DNA from: JAQVEB01 sp028698105
GTDB lineage: Bacteria; Bacteroidota; Bacteroidia; Bacteroidales; Dysgonomonadaceae
Reading direction: 5' to 3'
Length of the DNA: 64,000 nucleotides
NCBI GenBank assembly: GCA_964293155.1
Contig: CAXYYA010000012.1
Location: 1 to 64,000, forward strand
The translations under genes and the position numbers were made by a program. Position 1 is the stretch's first letter. Every line of letters starts with the position of its first letter. Shown piece by piece: positions 52,674 to 61,643 of this stretch. The notes under the pieces were generated by a model. That model was not told the DNA's origin and ran no database searches. It saw nothing but the letters and a program-made list of their open reading frames with translations.

Positions 52674-54188
52674 ATGACATTTTCTACGGAATTATTGCTG
52701 TTGGTGGGATCGTTTTTGTTCTTCGTCAGCATGCTTGTGGGTAAAGCCGGACACAAATTTGGTGTGCCGGTTTTGTTGCTTTTTTTACTCGTGGGGATGG
52801 CTTTTGGCCGCGACGGTTTCGGGTTGGATTTCGATAACGTGCAAATCGCGCAAACCATCGGAACGATATGTTTGAGCATTATCCTTTTTTCCGGCGGATT
52901 GGATACCCGCTTTCAGGATATTCGCTCGGTAATTAAACAGGGCGTTGTGCTGGCAACGGTGGGTGTGTTTCTCACCGCCATAATCACCGGAATCTTCACC
53001 TGGTTCATCGCGAGGAGTTTTTTCCCTGCCATAGGCGTCAGCCTGCTCACAGCGCTCCTGCTCGGTTCAACGGTTTCTTCCACCGATTCGGCTTCCGTAT
53101 TCGGTATTCTCCGATCCAAAGGATTGTCGTTGAAAAATAACCTGCGTCCGCTGCTCGAACTCGAAAGCGGAAGTAACGATCCCGTAGCTTATCTGCTCAC
53201 GATCATGTTCATCGAGATCATTCAATCGGGGAGCGCTCCCAATTACTGGCTGGTTGCCCTGCACATTGCCGTGCAACTTATTTTGGGTGCAGTGTTGGGC
53301 TATCTGTTGGGAAAATCATCTGTTATGGTGATCAACAGGATACGGATGGATAACGTTTCGCTTTACCCAGTTCTGCTGTTAATCACCGGCATCTTTATTT
53401 TTTCCATTACCTATTTCCTGAAAGGAAACGGTTATCTGGCCGTATATATTGCCGGACTGGTGATCGGTAATTCGCGGTTTGTGCATAAACGAACCTCCAA
53501 AAACTTCATGGATGGTTTTGCGTGGATGAGCCAGATTTTGTTGTTCCTCACGCTGGGGCTTCTGGTGAATCCGCTGGAATTGCTTGGTGTACTGCTTCCC
53601 GGGATCATCATTGCCCTTTTCATGATATTTGTTGCCCGCCCTATTGTTGTTTTCGGCAGTTTACTTCCGTTCCGCAAGATCGGATTTAAAGATAAAGCGT
53701 ATATTTCATGGGTAGGGCTTCGTGGTGCCGTGCCCATTTTATTCGCCATTCTCACGCTGGCTTATGGAATTCCGGGGTCGAGATCGCTCTTCAATATCGT
53801 TTTTATCATCACCATTGTTTCGCTGCTTCTTCAGGGAACTACGCTTACGATCATGGCGAAATGGTTTGAATTGGCCGATAAACCGTTAAAGCACAAAACA
53901 TTTGAGGATTTTGATGTCGAGTTTTCGGAAGATATTAAATCGGCGATGACGGAAATCCTGGTGACGGAGGAGATGCTGAATCACGGAACGAACCTCATTC
54001 AACTGCCGTTGCCCGAAAAAACACTGGTTGTAATGATCAAACGCGACGATACGTTTTTTATCCCTACGGGAAAAACCGATTTGCATATCGGCGATAAACT
54101 GCTGGTGATTTCCGACGACGAAGAAGCGCTGAGGGAAACCTACAAAAATATCGGAGTATCTAATTTTTCATATCAAAAGAACGTGTAA
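52674..54188 (+). CDS. potassium/proton antiporter (NhaP2/CvrA type)
   Basis: The first ~390 residues hold 12 or so hydrophobic helices of the CPA1 Na+/H+ exchanger fold (GKAGHKFGVPVLLLFLLVGM; LLGSTVSSTDSASVFGIL; LELESGSNDPVAYLL with the conserved acidic pair). The last ~80 residues (about 425-500) are a TrkA-C domain (LVTEEMLNHGTNLIQLPLPE and ending NIGVSNFSYQ) that would bind a regulatory nucleotide. It is predicted to extrude K+ or Na+ in exchange for protons. It is packed 1 nt from the M28 gene. Confidence 0.92.
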   Translation: MTFSTELLLLVGSFLFFVSMLVGKAGHKFGVPVLLLFLLVGMAFGRDGFGLDFDNVQIAQTIGTICLSIILFSGGLDTRFQDIRSVIKQGVVLATVGVFLTAIITGIFTWFIARSFFPAIGVSLLTALLLGSTVSSTDSASVFGILRSKGLSLKNNLRPLLELESGSNDPVAYLLTIMFIEIIQSGSAPNYWLVALHIAVQLILGAVLGYLLGKSSVMVINRIRMDNVSLYPVLLLITGIFIFSITYFLKGNGYLAVYIAGLVIGNSRFVHKRTSKNFMDGFAWMSQILLFLTLGLLVNPLELLGVLLPGIIIALFMIFVARPIVVFGSLLPFRKIGFKDKAYISWVGLRGAVPILFAILTLAYGIPGSRSLFNIVFIITIVSLLLQGTTLTIMAKWFELADKPLKHKTFEDFDVEFSEDIKSAMTEILVTEEMLNHGTNLIQLPLPEKTLVVMIKRDDTFFIPTGKTDLHIGDKLLVISDDEEALRETYKNIGVSNFSYQKNV

Positions 54189-54189
54189 A

Positions 54190-55200
54190 ATGTTAAAACT
54201 GCACCGTTTTCTTTCCATTCTTATTCTGTTTGCCGCCCTTACTTTATCGGTTTCATGCAGCTCTTGCCAGTCAAACAAAAATGCATCGGGTAGCCGGACA
54301 ATGGAGTCTTACACACGGGTATCGCCAGATTTCAATGCCGACAGCGCGTATACCTTCATCGAAAAACAGGTGAGTTTCGGGCCGCGCGTACCCAATACGG
54401 CCGCCCACAACGCCTGCGGCGATTATTTGGTATCGAAACTGAACGAGTTCGGCGCGCAGGTTATCGAACAAAAGGCCGATATCACGCATTACAACGGGCA
54501 GAATATCGGGATTCGCAACATCATCGCGAGCTATCAGCCCGAAAAACAGAAACGGATACTGCTTGCCGCTCACTGGGACAGCCGTCCGTTCGCCGACGAA
54601 GAAAGCGATCCGGCCAAACAACAGCAACCCATTCTTGGCGCCGACGACGGGGCCAGCGGGGTGGGCATGCTGCTCGAAATCGCGCGGCAGCTTCAACAGG
54701 ATTCAACGGAATTGGGCGTGGATATTATTTTTTTCGATCTGGAAGATTGGGGCCAGGCCGAATTCGATAAAAACATTGTGCCGGGCGACTGGTGGTGCAT
54801 GGGTTCGCAATATTGGTCGGAAAACCCACACGTTCAAGGCTACAAAGCGTACTACGGTATTTTATTGGACATGGTTGGCGCTGCCAACGCTACATTCCAG
54901 AAAGAAGCGTATTCTGTGCAATATGCCAGTAATGTGGTGCAAAACATCTGGCAAACGGCCGCTAACCTGGGATACGCCCAGCTCTTCATCAACCGCAAAG
55001 GCGGATACATTACCGACGACCATGTTCCCGTAAACGAACACCATCGGGCGCCGATGGCCGACATCATCAATACAAAAGATTCGGGTTCAGGGTTTGCTCC
55101 GCACTGGCACACGTTGAACGATAACATGAGCAATATCAACCGGGCTACGCTGAAAGCCGTTGGACAAACGGTGATGGAAGTGATTTACAGCGAGAAGTAA
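54190..55200 (+). CDS. M28 family peptidase / glutaminyl cyclase-like lipoprotein
   Basis: The signal ending LSVSC gives a lipobox at Cys23. The zinc-binding aminopeptidase fold is clear: AAHWDSRPFADEE (His, Asp ligands), LGADDGASGVGMLLEIAR, FDLEDWGQ and a late HRAPMADIINTK … APHWHTLNDNM. The arrangement VSFGPRVPNTAAH…ADITHYNG is typical of bacterial glutaminyl-peptide cyclotransferase-like proteins rather than ordinary aminopeptidases. It could convert N-terminal glutamine of exported proteins to pyroglutamate; that is probable but unproven. It ends the gyrB-ldc-antiporter run. Confidence 0.88.
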   Translation: MLKLHRFLSILILFAALTLSVSCSSCQSNKNASGSRTMESYTRVSPDFNADSAYTFIEKQVSFGPRVPNTAAHNACGDYLVSKLNEFGAQVIEQKADITHYNGQNIGIRNIIASYQPEKQKRILLAAHWDSRPFADEESDPAKQQQPILGADDGASGVGMLLEIARQLQQDSTELGVDIIFFDLEDWGQAEFDKNIVPGDWWCMGSQYWSENPHVQGYKAYYGILLDMVGAANATFQKEAYSVQYASNVVQNIWQTAANLGYAQLFINRKGGYITDDHVPVNEHHRAPMADIINTKDSGSGFAPHWHTLNDNMSNINRATLKAVGQTVMEVIYSEK

Positions 55201-55264
55201 GCCGCTCACCATTTGTTCGTAAATTTCAAAGGCTCTGCATTAAAATCCCTAACTTGTTTTTTGT

Positions 55265-55292
55265 AATCCGCAAGCTTGCGGATTTATTTTTC
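55265..55292 (+). terminator. intrinsic terminator after the M28 peptidase gene
   Basis: AATCCGCAAGCTTGCGGATT is a perfect palindrome followed by TATTTTTCT. Confidence 0.75.
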
Positions 55293-55356
55293 TAACTTGC
55301 GCTTTGAAATAAGTAAGCACCGGATTTTTGGCCTTTCGTTGTAGCACTTTTTTATT

Positions 55357-55364
55357 TACTTTTG
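55357..55364 (+). promoter_or_regulatory. -7 element of sufE
   Basis: TACTTTTG, 28 nt before the ATG at 55392. TTG at 55339-55341 is 15 nt upstream, shorter than the usual gap. Confidence 0.5.
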
Positions 55365-55391
55365 TCTTTTAAAAACTGATATAACCGAATT

Positions 55392-55820
55392 ATGACAATC
55401 AACGACATACAACAGGAAATTATTGACGAATTCAGCATTTATGATGACTGGATGGACAAATACGCGTTGATCATTGAACAGGGAAACGCGCTGGAACCAC
55501 TCGACGAGAAATACAAAACCCCCGAAAATATCATTCAGGGATGCCAAAGCCGTGTGTGGCTACAAACCGATTATCGCGACGGAAAACTGTATTTTCAGGC
55601 CGAAAGCGATGCGGTGATCGTGAAAGGATTGCTGGCGCTCGTGCTGCGCGTTTTTAACGGGCGTACGCCCGACGAGATCATCGGCACCGATTTGCGGTTT
55701 ATGAAAGAGATCGGCCTCACGGAGCACCTTTCGCCTACGCGCGCCAACGGTTTGTTGTCGGTTATCAAGCAAATCCGGTTTTACGCCATGGCGTACAAGG
55801 CGAAAGAGGAGAAAAGTTAA
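55392..55820 (+). CDS. sufE: SufE-like sulfur acceptor protein
   Basis: SufE accepts persulfide sulphur from SufS for Fe-S cluster assembly. The catalytic Cys51 is in IIQGCQSRVWLQ and the flanking IDEFSIYDDWMDKYALIIE is typical. The C-terminal half (GLLALVLRVFNGRTPDEI) and LSPTRANGLLSVIKQIR complete the domain. 142 aa is normal. No other suf genes are in the window. The next gene starts 17 nt later. Confidence 0.94.
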   Translation: MTINDIQQEIIDEFSIYDDWMDKYALIIEQGNALEPLDEKYKTPENIIQGCQSRVWLQTDYRDGKLYFQAESDAVIVKGLLALVLRVFNGRTPDEIIGTDLRFMKEIGLTEHLSPTRANGLLSVIKQIRFYAMAYKAKEEKS

Positions 55821-55837
55821 AATATAGCCTGTTTGTT

Positions 55838-56566
55838 ATGCCCGAAGGTCCTTCATTACGCATTCTCAGGGAGTCCGCCGTTTCGTTTAAAGGCCGGAAG
55901 ATCATTGCCGTAAGCGGAAACACCAAAACCGATAAAGATCGTCTTCTCAACCAAAAAGTTATTGACTTCAGGACGTGGGGCAAACATTTTCTGATCTGTT
56001 TTCGCGATTTCACCGTAAAAATTCACCTGATGATGTTCGGCTCGATTCTTGTGAACGAGAAGAAACCCATAGCCGAAAGGCTGCATATCGCATTCGATAA
56101 CGGCGAGATCAATTTTTACAATTGTTCCGTCAGGATTCTGGAAGGGTGGGTGGATACATTATACGATTTTTCGTCGGATGTGCTGAGCGAGAGTTGGAGC
56201 CCACAAAAAGCCCATGAAAAATTGTTGCACATACCGGACGAAATGGTTTGCGACGCGCTTTTGGAGCAGGATATTTTTTCGGGCGTAGGGAACATTATCA
56301 AAAACGAAGTGCTGTACCGGATAAAAGTGCATCCGGAATCGTTAGCAGGAAAACTTCCCGAAGGGAAAATGGATGAGATGGTGGCCGAGGCCCGCAACTA
56401 CAGTTTCGATTTCCTGCGATGGAAAAAACAGTACGAATTGAAAAAACATTGGCTGGTTTACCGCAAAAGCCATTGTCCGCAGTGCGGACAAAAAATCACG
56501 CGCAGGTACACGGGAAAGAAAAACAGGGTGAGTTATTTTTGCGCGAATTGCCAGGTATTGTACTAA
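55838..56566 (+). CDS. Fpg/Nei family DNA glycosylase
   Basis: MPEGPS at the N-terminus places Pro2 and Glu3 as the catalytic residues of the Fpg/Nei superfamily. The helix-two-turn-helix part reads LEQDIFSGVGNIIKNEVLYR. The C-terminal zinc finger is Cys213-x2-Cys216 and Cys235-x2-Cys238. Middle motifs include HLMMFGSI. The protein is shorter (242 aa) than Fpg (~270) and looks closer to Nei-like enzymes of Bacteroidota. It would remove oxidised bases. No signal of horizontal transfer. It lies 17 nt after sufE. Confidence 0.9.
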   Translation: MPEGPSLRILRESAVSFKGRKIIAVSGNTKTDKDRLLNQKVIDFRTWGKHFLICFRDFTVKIHLMMFGSILVNEKKPIAERLHIAFDNGEINFYNCSVRILEGWVDTLYDFSSDVLSESWSPQKAHEKLLHIPDEMVCDALLEQDIFSGVGNIIKNEVLYRIKVHPESLAGKLPEGKMDEMVAEARNYSFDFLRWKKQYELKKHWLVYRKSHCPQCGQKITRRYTGKKNRVSYFCANCQVLY

Positions 56567-56643
56567 GTTTTCCGCAAACAGAAATAGCGAATGCAAACCC
56601 TTAAAAAATCAAATCCGCTGTTTAGGTCATATTATTTTTTGAG

Positions 56644-57201
56644 TTAAAACGTAGCTTTCAGCGAAAGTCCTACCGAAGTATTCCTTTGGCCCAGGTAATT
56701 ATTGGAACCGACATACGGATTTAATTGAAGGCTAATCCCCTCTCTTTTTTCACGTAAATCCTGCATATACATATTGTTGACTTTTGCTACCCGTACGGCA
56801 TCTACGATAGCCCAAACATCTACAGCTAACGTAGCCGCCAAACCGGCAAGCATAATGGCAAGCCCCGTGGAATTGGTCTGATACTCTGTATATGAACCGA
56901 ATTGGTTGTACGTAGTAATTTCTTCGGTACTCATAAACAAGCCAGCAATAGAAACACCCGTTAATGCAAGTGAGCCTCCCAAAAAAGCAATCCCTCTTCC
57001 GGTCTCACCGCTAATCATTTGCCCCAAACCCGGAACCAGAAAAGAAGCAACGCCCATTACAGTGGGGTTGTAAGGATCGCCGGCTTGAGGCATATACATT
57101 TTGTAATCGTAAATCTGCTTGTTGAGTTTGTAACTCTGTGCCTGAGCGTTAAAAGAAACGCATCCTAAAATGAAAATTAAAGCCAAAATTGTTTGTTTCA
57201 T
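56644..57201 (-). CDS. exported/membrane protein with PGLGQ motif (unknown)
   Basis: I do not recognise a named family. The 185-aa protein has a signal peptide (…CVSFNAQAQ) and three hydrophobic segments (about 50-75, 75-100, 115-140). MGVASFLVPGLGQMISGETG followed by RGIAFLGGS resembles the TM2/DUF5683-type motif of small membrane proteins that precede helices with P-G-x-G-Q. The polar C-terminus (…LQLNPYVGSNNYLGQRNTSVG) looks like a beta-strand ending in Phe. The gene is convergent with the glycosylase and 63 nt from the next gene. Confidence 0.6.
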   Translation of the reverse strand: MKQTILALIFILGCVSFNAQAQSYKLNKQIYDYKMYMPQAGDPYNPTVMGVASFLVPGLGQMISGETGRGIAFLGGSLALTGVSIAGLFMSTEEITTYNQFGSYTEYQTNSTGLAIMLAGLAATLAVDVWAIVDAVRVAKVNNMYMQDLREKREGISLQLNPYVGSNNYLGQRNTSVGLSLKATF

Positions 57202-57263
57202 GATTCGATAATTTAGAGAATGTTATTTACTTGAATGAGAGATTTATAATTAAAACAACGGAA

Positions 57264-58211
57264 CTAATAACCGGGATAGTGACCGTTGGGTGGGTAAACG
57301 ATGGTTCCATTATCGGTTTTATACAACAATTTTGATCCGTCGAACACCTCTATGGAAAACGTTCCTTCGTAATGGTCGGGAAGAATTTTGTCTAACGTCA
57401 ACGTACCTTTCGTTGGAAACGATTTCCAGTCTTCCGTCCGAAGAATGTCTGTGACTGTTGCACGCGGCGAGCCGATAAATTTCATATATGTAAGGTTATT
57501 TACGGTGTCATCAATATCAAAATTGTAGCTCACTGGAAATTTTGGGGCCGAGAAAAACTGGGCATCTACTGCCAACTGCATACGTTCGCCTGTGTTCGTT
57601 AAACAATTCATGTAGAAAATCATAGCATTATCATTTCGCGAAGTAAAACCCCGCACGGTTGAAAAAACATACTCGCCGGCTGTAAATTTTACAAGCGGAA
57701 GCGGGGAAAAAGGTCCGTCGCTAATATTCTTAATCTTTGTATCTATTTTTCCTTTTACAGTAATGGTTTTGGAAGAAGTATTTACAGTTTCCAACGATTC
57801 ATACATTGTACCTTCGTAGTCAAAACTCACGTTTTGAGTATTTTCATCGTATTTGTAATTTTTTATTGCAAACGTTTCCAACGGACTAAAATCCGCGGTC
57901 CGATACATTTTTCCGTCCTCTTTTACATATCTTAAGCTTGCTTCCACAAATTTATTGTCCGTAAAGCCAAATACGATGCCGTATGCATTTGCATTCAATT
58001 TTTCTTTTGCATATTGCACCACAATGCCTAAAGTGTTCGGAGTACTTAAATTCAACGAATTGGTTACAATATCGGCAGGGTAGTAATTAAACACCTCTCC
58101 GTTAATCGTTATGGAAAGCGGCCCTTTTTCTTCGGGAGTTTCGACTTCCGTTTCCGGCCTGCATCCCGCGAGCACAACGGCAAGCATACATAGTGAGATT
58201 ATCTTTTTCAT
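57264..58211 (-). CDS. lipoprotein of unknown function
   Basis: The signal peptide MKKIISLCMLAVVLAGC has a lipobox (LAGC). The mature 298 residues are Thr/Asn/Tyr-rich and seem all-beta (PLSITINGEVFNYYPADIVT; MIFYMNCLTNTGERMQLAVD), typical of Bacteroidota surface lipoproteins with Ig-like folds. A -7 element (TATCTTTG, minus strand) lies at 58241-58248. It is probably surface-exposed or outer-membrane-anchored. I know no characterised homologue. Confidence 0.65.
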   Translation of the reverse strand: MKKIISLCMLAVVLAGCRPETEVETPEEKGPLSITINGEVFNYYPADIVTNSLNLSTPNTLGIVVQYAKEKLNANAYGIVFGFTDNKFVEASLRYVKEDGKMYRTADFSPLETFAIKNYKYDENTQNVSFDYEGTMYESLETVNTSSKTITVKGKIDTKIKNISDGPFSPLPLVKFTAGEYVFSTVRGFTSRNDNAMIFYMNCLTNTGERMQLAVDAQFFSAPKFPVSYNFDIDDTVNNLTYMKFIGSPRATVTDILRTEDWKSFPTKGTLTLDKILPDHYEGTFSIEVFDGSKLLYKTDNGTIVYPPNGHYPGY

Positions 58212-58240
58212 AGCACAATTTATTTTTTTAGATTTGGTTT

Positions 58241-58268
58241 CAAAGATAATTTTTTTTTGCGATTACAA
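58241..58268 (-). promoter_or_regulatory. promoter of the lipoprotein gene
   Basis: On the minus strand TTG (58268-58266), a 17-nt gap, and TATCTTTG (58248-58241). The gap is 2-3 nt shorter than usual. Confidence 0.55.
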
Positions 58269-58331
58269 TTATGTTGAGTCGCATTTTTTTACAAAATAAA
58301 CACAAAATTAGCGGTTATTTTTAATGGTCTG

Positions 58332-59114
58332 CTAATTGGCGTTCCGGCTCATCTCTTTCGAGCGGTTTTTAGCGGCATCCAGCACACCTTCGAAGTGTTT
58401 CCCGATTTCGTGCGCACGGTAATGATCCAGCCCTGCCTGGGTGGTTCCGCCTTTGCTGGTAATGTTTTTTATGAGCTCTTCAATACTGAAATCTTTCTGG
58501 TTTTGGGTGAAATAGGTTGTCGTTCCCTGCATCAGGCCGAGGAGTAATTCATCGAGAACAGGGCCGGGCAGGTCGAATTCGCGCATTTTATCTTTGAAAA
58601 TCTGAATGAACGCCAGGATAAACGCCGGGCCGCTACCAAAAACGGAGGTGAATAAATCGAATCCGTCTTCGTTCAGTCGAACGGCTTTTCCCAGTTTGCT
58701 GAGGATTTGGAAAATATCGGCGGTTCGCTCGTCTTCCGGATGGTTGGTGGTGAAAGCGGTAACCGATTGTTTGTAAGCGATGGCCAGATTGGGCATAATG
58801 CGCACGATGGCCTGTTCGCGGCCGAGATAGCTTTCGATGAACGCAATGCTTTTTCCCGCAACCGGCGACACGATAATTTTATTTTTCCTGTCCAACGGAC
58901 GGAGTTGTTCCAATATCCCGCTCAAATCCTGCGGCTTAACGCCTATCCAAACGACGTCGGCAAAGGAAACCAATGCCTGGATGTTGTCTATGAAAGGAAT
59001 ATCCACGTCTTTTTTCGTGCGTGAAAAGTAGGCAAAACGAATGTGATCCTCGTTTTTCAATCCCGTATAAACCGCTTTCGACAGGTTCCCAAACCCGATA
59101 AATCCGTAGTTCAT
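58332..59114 (-). CDS. proC: pyrroline-5-carboxylate reductase
   Basis: ProC reduces pyrroline-5-carboxylate to proline. The Rossmann start is MNYGFIGFGNLSKAVYTGL; VWIGVKPQDLSGIL and VSPVAGKS follow. The C-terminal dimer helix region has the family segment SKGGTTQAGLDHYRAHE, where most enzymes read SPGGTT. 260 aa is slightly shorter than average. It is the last gene of the proA-proB-proC run, 50 nt after proB. Confidence 0.93.
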   Translation of the reverse strand: MNYGFIGFGNLSKAVYTGLKNEDHIRFAYFSRTKKDVDIPFIDNIQALVSFADVVWIGVKPQDLSGILEQLRPLDRKNKIIVSPVAGKSIAFIESYLGREQAIVRIMPNLAIAYKQSVTAFTTNHPEDERTADIFQILSKLGKAVRLNEDGFDLFTSVFGSGPAFILAFIQIFKDKMREFDLPGPVLDELLLGLMQGTTTYFTQNQKDFSIEELIKNITSKGGTTQAGLDHYRAHEIGKHFEGVLDAAKNRSKEMSRNAN

Positions 59115-59164
59115 ATTTAACGTTTAAAGGTCAATGTTCAAAGTTGTAGCTACGCTCTTTGCAC

Positions 59165-59932
59165 TTAGTTTTTTGTCGAAAATTTTGTAAACGGAATGCC
59201 GCCATTCATTGCTTTAATGATGTAATTGGCGCGTTGCCCGTTCACAATCCACATTTCCACGTTGTGACGCATACAAATTTCGGCAGCGTGGATCTTGGAC
59301 GACATACCGCCTGTGCCGAGTTCCGAATCCATTTCCTCGATGCAACTTTCTACCGTTTTCAAATCCGAAACCTCGGATATGAGTTCCGCTTCGCGGTGCA
59401 AATGCGGGTTGCAAGTATAAATGCCGTCAATATCGGACACGATAATCAGCAGATCGGCGTCCATGATCGCGGCTACCAATGCCGAGAGTTTATCGTTATC
59501 GCCCAACACGATTTCTTCGATGGAAACCGTATCGTTCTCGTTTACAATAGGAATGTAATCGGCTTCCCACAGTTTTTGGATGGTGTTGCGCGTATTTTCG
59601 TTGGCCGTGGGGTTCTCGAAATCGCGGTATGTCATCAGAATTTGCGCGATGTTCAACCCGAAAGTGCTGAAAATATCGTCGTAAAGCTCCATCAACTTGG
59701 TTTGACCGATGGCTGCCATTGCCTGTTTGGACTCCACTTTTTTGTTAAATCCCTTGATTTCCACAAACTGCCGCGCCGTGGCAATGGCGCCCGACGAAAC
59801 AATGACTACATCGAACGCTTTTTTCAACTCGACAATTTGCCGCGCCAGGCTTTCGATCACGGCAAACGATATGCGGTTGGTGCCCGCCGTGAGCGTGGAT
59901 GTGCCTATTTTTATAATAAGTTTTTTCTTCAT
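59165..59932 (-). CDS. proB: glutamate 5-kinase, short form
   Basis: ProB phosphorylates glutamate in proline synthesis. The amino-acid-kinase fold is clear: MKKKLIIKIGTSTLT, VSSGAIATARQFV, NENDTVS and DADLLIIVSDIDGIYTCNPH, with GTGGMSSKIHAAEICM near the end. The protein lacks the C-terminal PUA domain seen in E. coli (255 against 367 aa), common in Bacteroidota. The start at 59932 is chosen because the extended frame to 59962 includes the tandem AACAAAG tract. It lies between proA and proC; the gap to proA (247 nt) is repeat-filled. Confidence 0.93.
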   Translation of the reverse strand: MKKKLIIKIGTSTLTAGTNRISFAVIESLARQIVELKKAFDVVIVSSGAIATARQFVEIKGFNKKVESKQAMAAIGQTKLMELYDDIFSTFGLNIAQILMTYRDFENPTANENTRNTIQKLWEADYIPIVNENDTVSIEEIVLGDNDKLSALVAAIMDADLLIIVSDIDGIYTCNPHLHREAELISEVSDLKTVESCIEEMDSELGTGGMSSKIHAAEICMRHNVEMWIVNGQRANYIIKAMNGGIPFTKFSTKN

Positions 59933-59942
59933 AAGACTAATA

Positions 59943-59970
59943 GAACAAAGAACAAAGAACAAAGAACAAA
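59943..59970. repeat. tandem heptamer GAACAAA x4
   Basis: Four exact copies of GAACAAA lie just upstream of the proB ATG. Such short tandem tracts vary in copy number by slippage and could alter proB leader length. Confidence 0.8.
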
Positions 59971-59989
59971 GACTTCAACTCTTTTCCGC

Positions 59990-60150
59990 CCTTGCTGAAT
60001 CTCTTCCCGATCTCTCTCTCCTGCGGATACTCTCTCCAAAGGGAGAGAAGTAAGTAAGACATTGGTTTGAGAAACTCTGGCGAACCTTGATTAATTGCTG
60101 CCCGTGCTCCTCTCTCTTGTGGAGAGAGGCTGGGAGAGAGGTCAAGGGGA
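59990..60150. repeat. C/G- and CT-rich repeats between proB and proA
   Basis: CTCTCTCCAAAGGGAGAGAA (60030 region) and CCTCTCTCTTGTGGAGAGAG (60110 region) are palindromes of the family noted at 47885. They separate two genes that would otherwise be tightly linked. Confidence 0.65.
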
Positions 60151-60179
60151 GAGTTGTGGGCTATGAAACTTGTAACTTG

Positions 60180-61367
60180 TTAGTCGCGCGTATGACCTTT
60201 CCCATACACGAACCACTTGTTGGTAACCAGTTCCTGCGCACCGAGCGGGCCACGAAAATGCAGTTTTTGGGTGCTAATGGCAATTTCGGCTCCCACGCCG
60301 AATTGTCCGCCATCGGTAAATCGCGTGGATGCATTGCAATAAACCGCCGCACAATCAACCTTTTGCATAAATGTATCGGCACGCGCCGCGTTATGGGTTA
60401 CGATGGTCGCCGAATGGCCTCCGGAGTATCTATTGATCACGTTTATGGCTTCCGGCATATCCTTCACAAGTGAAATATGTATTTTGGGTGCGAGAAATTC
60501 TTCAAAAAGCACCGTTTCATCGGTGTTTTTTTTGATTTCACCGGATAAATCGCCGACTTTTTCGTCACCGGTGATTTCGATATTTTCCAACTTCAATTTC
60601 TGCACCAATTGATTTATTTTCTGCTTAATATCGGGTAGGTTTTCATCAATTAATACTTTATCCAGTGCGTTGCACACGCTGATGCGTTTTTTACCGTTGA
60701 GGACGATCCGAATGGCCATGTCGAAATCGCAATCGGCATCCACATACAGAAAATTGTTGCCGCGTCCGCTCACGATCACCGGAACGGTTGCATTTTTCTG
60801 GACAAACGTGATTAATTTTTCCCCGCCCCGCGGAATGATCAAATCCACGCGATGCGTATTTTCTTCGATGAGTTTTTGCGTTTCCGCGTGACTGAGGTTG
60901 AGGTATTGAACGTACGTTTCGGCAACGCCGTTATCCGACAACGCCTGCTGCCACAGTCCGGTGAGGCAGGTGTTTGTGTTGTACGACTCTTTTCCGCCTT
61001 TCAACAAAATGCGGTTTCCGGCTTTGAAAGCTGTTGCAGCAGCTTCGATGGTTACGTCGGGGCGCGATTCGTAAATGATCAGGATTTTTCCGAAAGGAAC
61101 GGTTCGGTTTTCTATTTTCAGGCCGTCTTCACGCGTGTGCGCGTACAGGATTTTCCCTTCGGGATCGGGTTGCGAAGCAACTTCATGCAGTGAACGGATC
61201 ATCCCCTCAATTTTCTTTTCGTCCACTTTCAGCCGGTCTTTCATCGAAGCATCCATGTCGGGAAAAGCATCCATATCCCGTTTGTTTTGACGGAGGATTT
61301 CGGATTTATTTTCTTCAAGCAGGCTCGCCAAATGAAGTAAAACGCTATTTTTTTCTGAAAGAAGCAT
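60180..61367 (-). CDS. proA: gamma-glutamyl phosphate reductase
   Basis: ProA reduces gamma-glutamyl phosphate to the semialdehyde with NADPH. FGKILIIYESRPDVTIEAAA and LKGGKESYNTN are conserved; the catalytic cysteine is in KRISVCNALDKVLI. The C-terminus TDGGQFGVGAEIAIST and RGPLGAQELVTNKWFVYG matches the family. The start at 61367 gives 395 aa, about 15-20 residues shorter than many ProA enzymes at the N-terminus; the next ATG upstream (61409) overlaps the promoter element at 61398-61405. It is the first gene of the run proA-proB-proC. Confidence 0.93.
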   Translation of the reverse strand: MLLSEKNSVLLHLASLLEENKSEILRQNKRDMDAFPDMDASMKDRLKVDEKKIEGMIRSLHEVASQPDPEGKILYAHTREDGLKIENRTVPFGKILIIYESRPDVTIEAAATAFKAGNRILLKGGKESYNTNTCLTGLWQQALSDNGVAETYVQYLNLSHAETQKLIEENTHRVDLIIPRGGEKLITFVQKNATVPVIVSGRGNNFLYVDADCDFDMAIRIVLNGKKRISVCNALDKVLIDENLPDIKQKINQLVQKLKLENIEITGDEKVGDLSGEIKKNTDETVLFEEFLAPKIHISLVKDMPEAINVINRYSGGHSATIVTHNAARADTFMQKVDCAAVYCNASTRFTDGGQFGVGAEIAISTQKLHFRGPLGAQELVTNKWFVYGKGHTRD

Positions 61368-61397
61368 GTTTGTGTGAAATTGAAATAATTTAGGCCA

Positions 61398-61405
61398 CAA
61401 AGGTA
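61398..61405 (-). promoter_or_regulatory. -7 element of the proA-proB-proC operon
   Basis: The minus strand reads TACCTTTG, an exact TAnnTTTG match, 30 nt before the chosen ATG. No clear -33 box at the standard gap. Confidence 0.5.
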
Positions 61406-61643
61406 GCATTTTATTCCAAAATACGTAAATATTTGCACAAAATATGATTGGCGACCCGTGTCCGGTGCGGTTATAGTCCATCCGTACCGATCTAAACGAA
61501 TAAGGCGCATTATTTACTGAACCCTGAACCGGAAATTAAAGCGGGATACATCGGCGCATCGTAGCGTAGGGATAGCCTGCCGGTGCCGAAGAATTCATTT
61601 TTTTGAAACAGCTTACGTTGAGCCTTTTATATTTTTCTGAATT

